From Ignavibacteriales bacterium (GTDB taxonomy: Bacteria; Bacteroidota; Ignavibacteria; Ignavibacteriales; Ignavibacteriaceae), in contig JADJMD010000014.1 of NCBI GenBank assembly GCA_016709765.1, forward strand, positions 248,001 to 312,000: a stretch of 64,000 nucleotides of DNA. The letters are read 5' to 3'. This document shows positions 58,651 through 64,000 of the stretch, one piece after another. Position numbers and translations under genes: made by a program. Below the pieces are notes generated by a model. It saw only the letters and a program-made list of their open reading frames with translations, was not told where the DNA came from and ran no database searches. Every line of letters starts with the position of its first letter. Positions within the stretch are counted from its first letter, which is position 1.

Positions 58651-59367
58651 TTATTTCTCCACGTTTAACTCAAATTGAGTTTTTGGTACAAGGGAAAACA
58701 ATTTTTCACATTGAGTTATAATAAAGTTCCAATCAACTCTATCGGAAGCGAGGTTAAACTCTAAGTTTCTGCAAATATCGCTTACCATTGGCAAACCAAC
58801 TGTTTTTCCCACCCCTTTTATTTGGTGAAAGATTACTCTTAATTTATTTCTATCTCTTAAACTCACAGAATCAACAATAATTTTTTTTTGTGATGGAAAT
58901 GATTCTATAAAAATCTTCTGAAGGTCGTTTACAACTTCATCATGAAAATCAATTGATTGAATTTCAGCATTAATTTTTCTTTCTAATTCAAAGCCAATCA
59001 GTTCGTTAACAGCATTAATCAGATCATCTATATTAAAAGGCTTGATAATAACTTTATCAGCTCCATTTTCCATAGCCGCAAGCATATTGCTTTTGTTTAC
59101 GTTGCCGCTTAGAATGATTACGGGAATATTCTTTAATTCATCAATAACTTTTTTTATCTGTAGGGTTTTTATTCCATCAAGATTTGGCATAAGAATATCA
59201 AGAATAATAATATCAGGTTTATGAGAAAGCGCTTTTTGAATACCAAACAAACCATCTTCAGAACTTTCAGTTTTGCAGATGTATTCATCAAACAATCTTG
59301 TTAAAGAAGTTCTTGTTAAATCAGAATCATCAATAATTAAAATCAGTGGGTTTTTATTTCTGATCAT
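58651..59367 (-). CDS. Receiver-HPt phosphotransfer protein
   Basis: The 238-aa protein has an N-terminal receiver (about 7-125) with Asp57 (IIILDILMPNLDG) and Lys109-Pro110, followed by an HPt domain (about 140-235) whose phosphoacceptor is His181 in IFHQIKGVGKTVGL, matching the HxxKG pattern. It can take phosphate from a hybrid kinase receiver and pass it on to another receiver. It sits between csrA and motA with gaps of one to three bases, so it is made together with the stator. Confidence 0.9.
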   Translation of the reverse strand: MIRNKNPLILIIDDSDLTRTSLTRLFDEYICKTESSEDGLFGIQKALSHKPDIIILDILMPNLDGIKTLQIKKVIDELKNIPVIILSGNVNKSNMLAAMENGADKVIIKPFNIDDLINAVNELIGFELERKINAEIQSIDFHDEVVNDLQKIFIESFPSQKKIIVDSVSLRDRNKLRVIFHQIKGVGKTVGLPMVSDICRNLEFNLASDRVDWNFIITQCEKLFSLVPKTQFELNVEK

Positions 59368-59370
59368 ACA

Positions 59371-59607
59371 TTAATCAATCTTTTTGATTTTGAGTTTTGT
59401 TAAATCCGCAGGTATCTCTTTAATGGATTTTATTGCTTTTACAGAACTTTCTTTTACTTTATCGTAAAGCTCAGTTCTAACAATTTGTATATTCTGAGGA
59501 GCGTCGATTCCAATCTTAACGGTATTGTCTGATAATGAAATAATCTTTACAGTTATACCGCTGCCGATTTTAATTTCTTCGTTTAATTTTCTGGTTAGTA
59601 TTAACAT
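59371..59607 (-). CDS. csrA: Carbon storage regulator CsrA
   Basis: I start at the ATG at 59607, giving 78 aa beginning MLILTRKLNEEIKIGSGI, the standard CsrA N-terminus; the longer reading from 59649 begins with TTG and overlaps fliW. The core VKIISLSDNTVKIGIDAPQNIQIVR includes the GxxAPxxxxVxR RNA-binding pattern, here with Ile-Val-Arg; split over residues 18-43. It has an extended basic C-terminus (LTKLKIKKID). CsrA represses translation at GGA sites, including flagellin mRNA, and is held by FliW, encoded just upstream. Confidence 0.95.
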   Translation of the reverse strand: MLILTRKLNEEIKIGSGITVKIISLSDNTVKIGIDAPQNIQIVRTELYDKVKESSVKAIKSIKEIPADLTKLKIKKID

Positions 59608-59611
59608 TTTT

Positions 59612-60004
59612 TTAACTTTGATTTTCTTCAACAAAAAGATTGTAGTCAATAGGGTATTTATCGCTATCTATAATTTTTTGAAATCCGCTCTTTGCATCCT
59701 GATTAATGTAAACGGGAGCTTTAAGATTTACTTTAACATCAGCTGGATTTTTACTCATAACTACAATTCCAAATGCTTCGTTATCATCTAACACAGGAAA
59801 TTTTTTATCAATTATTCTTAGCCCGATTAAAGGGAAAGCTATTTCGGGCTCTTCAATAGAGTTGAGCCAGTAGAAAATATCGTCCTCTGGTTTGATAAAA
59901 AGATATTTGTGAAGGTTTTCCAATCCGAAAAGGCCTTCTGCAAAACTGATAACCAAATCTTCAGTGTATTCAATTTCGCCAAAATGATATGTCTTTATTT
60001 TCAT
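59612..60004 (-). CDS. fliW: Flagellar assembly factor FliW
   Basis: The 130-aa protein shows the FliW pattern: an early ISFAEGLFGLENLHKYLFI, then FYWLNSIEEPEIAFPLIG and VNLKAPVYINQDAKSGFQ. FliW binds CsrA and flagellin in a three-way switch that lets flagellin translation start when the hook is complete. It lies four bases upstream of csrA, the usual order, and ten bases downstream of the second motB. Confidence 0.95.
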   Translation of the reverse strand: MKIKTYHFGEIEYTEDLVISFAEGLFGLENLHKYLFIKPEDDIFYWLNSIEEPEIAFPLIGLRIIDKKFPVLDDNEAFGIVVMSKNPADVKVNLKAPVYINQDAKSGFQKIIDSDKYPIDYNLFVEENQS

Positions 60005-60014
60005 ATTCCTAATT

Positions 60015-60854
60015 TTATTTTATGATTATAATATCTACTCTTCTGTTTGTGGCTCTGCCGTATACTGATTCATTTGAGTCTAAAGGTTTGTACTCCGAAA
60101 ATCCTACGATGGAAAGTTTTTCCGGATCCAAACCCTGTTCAGTCATCAAATAATAAGCCGTACTTAAAGCACGCGCCACAGATAAATGCCAGTTAGATGG
60201 AAACTGTGATGTATTAATTGGGATATTATCTGTATGTCCTTCAATTCTAACATCATTTGGCAATTTCTTAATAATTGCTGCAAGTTGCTGCAAAACAATT
60301 TTTGAACTTTTCTTTAATTCTGCACTTCCCGAAGGAAAAACAATATCTTCAAGAATGTGAATTGTAACTCCCCGCGAATTTTCTTCAAGTTTTATTGAAC
60401 TTGTGTAATTATTTTTTTCTATCAAACTATTTATGTCTGATTTCAAATTTCCCAGTGGCGGTGCAATCGGTACTTCTGAATCTGGAATAACTTTAATAGT
60501 TTGAGTTGGTCCACCGAAAACATTACCGATAGCATTTACCATTTTCTCGTACTTTTGTACGTCAAGATTTGACGCTGTATATAGTAAAATAAACAGCCCG
60601 AGCAACAGAGTTATAAGATCTGCATACGTAATAAGGTAACGGTCTTTCTCTCCACCTTCAGAAAAAGGTGATTCTTCAAACTCATCTACCTGAATCTTTT
60701 TTCGAACTCTCTTTGAGGAAGCATGCTCTCTTGTTCTTTTTGGGATAGCATGCTTACCAATCTTGACTTCACCAAAGCCGGGACTTCCCCACTCTGTAAT
60801 GCCAAGACCCCCTGTAATGAGAGTTCCATCATTTGTTTCTCTTCTTGATGACAT
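60015..60854 (-). CDS. motB: Flagellar stator protein MotB (pair 2), start overlapping motA
   Basis: The 279-aa reading has an N-terminal extension of about 70 residues, one transmembrane segment (about 72-93) with ion-binding Asp79 in ITYADLITLLLGLFILLY, and an OmpA-like domain (about 165-277; FPSGSAEL, IEGHTDNIPI, NWHLSVARALSTAYYL, NRRVDIIIIK). It resembles B. subtilis MotB more than pair 1. From the ATG at 60854 it overlaps motA by 169 bases in another frame, and no Shine-Dalgarno precedes that ATG. No other ATG lies in frame before the membrane segment; a rare ATT at 60695 would place the start next to the motA stop. The start is uncertain. Confidence 0.88.
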   Translation of the reverse strand: MSSRRETNDGTLITGGLGITEWGSPGFGEVKIGKHAIPKRTREHASSKRVRKKIQVDEFEESPFSEGGEKDRYLITYADLITLLLGLFILLYTASNLDVQKYEKMVNAIGNVFGGPTQTIKVIPDSEVPIAPPLGNLKSDINSLIEKNNYTSSIKLEENSRGVTIHILEDIVFPSGSAELKKSSKIVLQQLAAIIKKLPNDVRIEGHTDNIPINTSQFPSNWHLSVARALSTAYYLMTEQGLDPEKLSIVGFSEYKPLDSNESVYGRATNRRVDIIIIK

Positions 60855-61489
60855 TTTTTTAATTTATCTGCAATTGGTAACCAAATTAAGTTTGCACTAA
60901 AAACACCCCAAAGTGTTGCGATGAATGCAGTGGCAATACTTTTAATTAATGAATTGGGATCAGCACCAGCGTGTGAAAGTGCCATTATCAATCCCATAAC
61001 AGTTCCAAGAATTCCCATTGTCGGCGCGTATCCGCCCATTTTTGTAAAAATAAAAATATTAGAGTAATGTCTTTCCTGCACAGATTTAATTTCAAGTTCA
61101 GCTAGATCTTGCAAAGAGTCCGGATCCGTTCCATCAACAGCATTGCGTAATAATTTTTTAGCAAAAAAGTAATCAACTTTATTTATATCTCTATCAAGTG
61201 CAAGCAAACCTTCTTTTCTTGCTTTATACGAAAACTGAACAATCGAATTTATTACTCTTTTAGGTTCAAACTTTTGAGGAAAGTACGCAAGCCTCATCAA
61301 TCTGAACATGTTTACAAAATTTTCATATCCAAAACCGATTATTACCGCTGCAAATGTTCCTCCGAAAACAATAATAATTGGTGGAATTAAGAACAGAGCA
61401 TTTACAGATCCACCCTCGAGCACAAAAGCCCCAAAGATGGATAGAACTCCTAAAATTAATCCGTTAAATGCGCTGTATTTTTTTATCAT
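60686..61489 (-). CDS. motA: Flagellar stator protein MotA (pair 2)
   Basis: The 267-aa inner-membrane protein has four transmembrane segments: about 8-27, 31-52, 147-170 and 180-203. Typical motifs are FIFTKMGGYAPTMGILGTVM (around the conserved Pro-Thr-x-Gly of the third helix) and the C-terminal GVLALQSGEVPALVKSRL, as in B. subtilis MotA/MotP. Its C-terminal coding end is shared with the proposed motB N-terminus in another frame. It overlaps flgL by four bases upstream. Together with pair 1, the cell has two stator types. Confidence 0.93.
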   Translation of the reverse strand: MIKKYSAFNGLILGVLSIFGAFVLEGGSVNALFLIPPIIIVFGGTFAAVIIGFGYENFVNMFRLMRLAYFPQKFEPKRVINSIVQFSYKARKEGLLALDRDINKVDYFFAKKLLRNAVDGTDPDSLQDLAELEIKSVQERHYSNIFIFTKMGGYAPTMGILGTVMGLIMALSHAGADPNSLIKSIATAFIATLWGVFSANLIWLPIADKLKKCHQEEKQMMELSLQGVLALQSGEVPALVKSRLVSMLSQKEQESMLPQREFEKRFR

Positions 61490-62742
61490 ATGTAATCAAG
61501 TAACGTCTTTTGTAAAATCATTGAACCAAGTTTTTGTGATATTTGTAATAAGTAATCTTGGTTTTGTAAATCAACCACAGCTTTTGCGATATCAACACCA
61601 TTTTCATTCTGAGCCAATTCCATCAAATTATATGTTTGCTGTTCTAACATACTTTGCAAAGTTGAAATCTGATTTATTGTATTACCAACCTGCGATTGTT
61701 TAGATGTAAGACGTGAATTAAAATTTTCAACAGCGGCAATTTGCTCGTTGCTTGGAACAATTCCGTTTCTTAAATCATTGCTAAGCTGTTTAAGTGTGTT
61801 AAAAATATTTGTTGGTTGATTTGCACTTAAACTTATACTTGTTGCTGAACTATTTTCTGAAAGTGTTTTAAGATTCATTGTAAACTGAATTCTGTTTGCC
61901 GGAACTTCCACTGCAAAAGATAAATCTGAAGTTGATCCATCCACAGAAACTAAGTTTCCGTTTAAGTTGTTAAACACAAGTGTTTTAGCTCCCGGTGGAG
62001 CTGTAAATACGGTGGCACCGCCGCCATCAACAATATCATAAGTCATTTGATAAGTATTAGCTGCTGTTTTTTGATAGTTAGTTTGCAGTTGATATTCATT
62101 TCCCAAATCATCGTGAATCGTAGAATTAACATTTGTAACCGTTCCGACTACGTCTGCTGTGTTAAAAAATCCTTTTGAGGAAACTATAGTCCCAAATAAA
62201 TCTAATCCGGGCATATTTATACTTTGCACAACACTTTGTGAAAACTTAACATTTATTTTACCACTCGTATCTGTATTTGATTGATATGATTGATTGTCAG
62301 ATGAAATTCCATAAGGTTCGCTTGAATAGTCCGTTCCGCCAAAAATATATTTTCCATCGGATTTTGAGTTTGAAGTTTCTAACATAATCTTTAATGAGTT
62401 GTCAATCATATCAGCATAAACTTCTAAGTTGGTTTGATTGATTGGGTTTTGAAGTTCAGTTAATTTGCCAACAATACTCATAGCTTCTGATTGCATTGAT
62501 TCCATTGCAAAAATTGTTTCATCCAAAAATGACAAACTGTTCTGAATATTTTTTTTATAAGTTTCAGTTTGACCCATCTGATCTGAAATCCGGAAAAGTC
62601 TGGAAGTACCAACAGGTGAATCGGATGGTTTCTCAATTTTATTTCCACTCATTATTTGTTTATTTAGAGTAGAAATTCTGTCTTTTATTTTGTTTGTATT
62701 TCCAATGTAATTATTAGAAATTATTAAATCACTTATGCGCAT
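61486..62742 (-). CDS. flgL: Flagellar hook-filament junction protein FlgL
   Basis: The 418-aa protein has the flagellin-like N-terminal helix MRISDLIISNNYIGNTNKIK, then DRISTLNKQIMSGNKIEKPSDSP split by the conserved Ser-Gly turn, and a C-terminal helix (ENGVDIAKAVVDLQNQDYLL, SQKLGSMILQKTLLDYI) as in FlgL/flagellin. The middle (about 150-310) is a variable beta-rich domain. FlgL is exported by the flagellar secretion system and caps the FlgK ring. It lies one base from flgK and overlaps motA by four bases. Confidence 0.93.
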   Translation of the reverse strand: MRISDLIISNNYIGNTNKIKDRISTLNKQIMSGNKIEKPSDSPVGTSRLFRISDQMGQTETYKKNIQNSLSFLDETIFAMESMQSEAMSIVGKLTELQNPINQTNLEVYADMIDNSLKIMLETSNSKSDGKYIFGGTDYSSEPYGISSDNQSYQSNTDTSGKINVKFSQSVVQSINMPGLDLFGTIVSSKGFFNTADVVGTVTNVNSTIHDDLGNEYQLQTNYQKTAANTYQMTYDIVDGGGATVFTAPPGAKTLVFNNLNGNLVSVDGSTSDLSFAVEVPANRIQFTMNLKTLSENSSATSISLSANQPTNIFNTLKQLSNDLRNGIVPSNEQIAAVENFNSRLTSKQSQVGNTINQISTLQSMLEQQTYNLMELAQNENGVDIAKAVVDLQNQDYLLQISQKLGSMILQKTLLDYI

Positions 62743-62743
62743 T

Positions 62744-64000
62744 TTACACCATATTTAAAATTGTTTGTAACATGTCATCAGCAATTGTGATGAGTTTAGC
62801 AGATGCCTCATACGTTCGTTGAAACTTCAATACATTTGTCATTTCTTCATCAACAGAAACACCGGATTGCGAAGCTCTTAATTGACCAAGCTCATCCAGA
62901 ACCATCTGGTTGGCTTGTGTATAATTATTTTGCAGCATTCCGTCATTGCCAAGTCCGTTAATCATTGAGGCGTAACTTTCCTGTAAGGTGTTACCGTTCA
63001 ATAATTTTGAATCTGTAAGTTGCGCGATACGTATTGCAATTTCTCCATTACCTTCAGTTCCATCCAATGAAATTGCAATTTTATTTGGATCATCAATAAG
63101 TTCAGAATTAATTATCAGTTCGCCGTTTACATAACCTTCAAAGAAATTAAGTCCTGTTTCCTGCGGATCAGAAATTGTGTAACCATTAACGTGTTCGCCG
63201 TTTACAGCTTCAACAAGCTTGGCAATTACACCATCAAGTTTTTGCTGGTAGGCCGGAATCTTTTTTGAATAGACTTGGGAGAGTGCATTAAGTTCACCAC
63301 CGGTTAATACAATCGGGTAAGTCCCATCTTTTACTTTTAAATTTATTTTGCCATTCACCTCTTCAGCAACAAATTCTGCTGAATGCATTCTATCAACAGC
63401 AAGAGCTCCACCGATTGAAATTACTGCTGAGTTTGTGTTATCGTAAACCACATTAATATTTACAAGATTACTTAGTTCATCAACCAGAGCATCACGTTTA
63501 TCCAATAGATCATTAACAGGAACACCATTATAAGCGTTTGAAAATTGCTCGTAATTAATTTGATGTATCTGATCTAAAATCGTATTTACAGAATTTACTT
63601 TTTGCTGAAACTCTTGTTTAATATCGCCTTTTAGAGTATTTAATGATTGATTTATAGAAGTTACTTTTGCTGAAAGATTATTTGCAGCATTTAAAACATT
63701 CGTTCTTAAAGGTGATGAATTTGGAGTAACAGCAAGTTCATTAAAACTGCTAAAAAAGGTTGTCATCAAATTTGATATGCCAAGATCTGAAGGTTCGGAA
63801 AATATTTTCTCTACATCGCCTACTAATTGGCTTTGCCTGTTGCTGTCTGAAAATTTTTGATTTGTACCGATAATATGGGCGTCAACTAACCGATCTCTTA
63901 CACGCGAAACATCTGCAATCTTTACACCGTTGCCCCAAACTAATCCTGCAGTAAGATTTGAGGTTTCCGTTGCAAGCATAATTCGCTGGCGTGAATAATT
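62744..64000 (-). CDS. flgK: Flagellar hook-associated protein FlgK, 5' end cut by the window
   Basis: The frame stays open to base 64000. The extra codons before the first internal ATG (63979) read NYSRQRI, which is part of the conserved FlgK N-terminal phrase 'GYSRQ', so the true start is beyond the window. Visible parts are VRDRLVDAHIIGTNQKFSDS, FSSFNELAVTPNSSPLRTNV (split by the family's Pro-Ser turn), the mid barrel domain, and the C-terminal helix VSVDEEMTNVLKFQRTYEAS. FlgK joins hook to filament. It is the first readable gene of the flagellar operon here. Confidence 0.94.
   Translation of the reverse strand, partial: NYSRQRIMLATETSNLTAGLVWGNGVKIADVSRVRDRLVDAHIIGTNQKFSDSNRQSQLVGDVEKIFSEPSDLGISNLMTTFFSSFNELAVTPNSSPLRTNVLNAANNLSAKVTSINQSLNTLKGDIKQEFQQKVNSVNTILDQIHQINYEQFSNAYNGVPVNDLLDKRDALVDELSNLVNINVVYDNTNSAVISIGGALAVDRMHSAEFVAEEVNGKINLKVKDGTYPIVLTGGELNALSQVYSKKIPAYQQKLDGVIAKLVEAVNGEHVNGYTISDPQETGLNFFEGYVNGELIINSELIDDPNKIAISLDGTEGNGEIAIRIAQLTDSKLLNGNTLQESYASMINGLGNDGMLQNNYTQANQMVLDELGQLRASQSGVSVDEEMTNVLKFQRTYEASAKLITIADDMLQTILNMV

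Overview
The window looks like a chromosome segment of an Ignavibacteria-type bacterium (phylum Ignavibacteriota, near Ignavibacterium/Melioribacter). The clues are low GC, several secreted proteins with a type IX secretion (T9SS) C-terminal tail of the NYPNPFNP type, PorV-like and DUF5916/CBM9-like outer-membrane proteins, a flagellar operon, and a GH35 protein whose two key glutamates fall at the residue numbers I recall for Ignavibacterium album IALB_1185. The assignment is inferred from gene content only. I see no rRNA, tRNA, CRISPR array or insertion sequence.

Region 1 (1-1.8 kb): the start of a probable cation-efflux gene leaving the window, a CxxCH-bearing outer-membrane barrel protein, and a bidirectional terminator.

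Region 2 (1.8-31.2 kb) is the centrepiece: fifteen minus-strand genes that read as one polar carbohydrate-utilisation locus. It starts at a TTGACA/TATAGT promoter (about 31,150), followed directly by a 30-bp near-perfect LacI-type operator (31,101-31,130), and ends at the terminator near 1,700. In order of transcription: a T9SS protein with two near-identical CBM9-like modules, LacI regulator, cytosolic GH94 phosphorylase, CBM9-like T9SS protein, TonB-dependent receptor, 1,110-aa T9SS-tailed protein, PorV-like barrel, GH144-like lipoprotein, discoidin/(alpha/alpha)6 protein, cytosolic GH35, GH144-like T9SS protein, an ABC sugar importer (binding lipoprotein and two permeases), a SurA-like isomerase and a UgpC-type ATPase. 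The inferred job is degradation of a beta-1,2-glucan or related beta-glucan: cleavage at the surface, uptake by TonB and ABC transporters, then transglucosylation and phosphorolysis in the cytosol. There is no SusD.

Region 3 (31.2-43.7 kb): a sodium/sugar symporter, a possible gene remnant, an L,D-transpeptidase-like protein, a large BNR-repeat secreted protein, an ECF sigma/anti-sigma/DUF4097 operon and a DUF5916 barrel protein.

Region 4 (43.7-64 kb), all minus strand: late flagellar genes flgK (cut by the window edge), flgL, two motA/motB stator pairs, fliW and csrA, mixed with phosphorelay parts (REC-HPt, lone REC, REC-DHp without an ATPase) and followed by five multi-PAS histidine kinases. 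The layout suggests a dedicated relay tied to motility.
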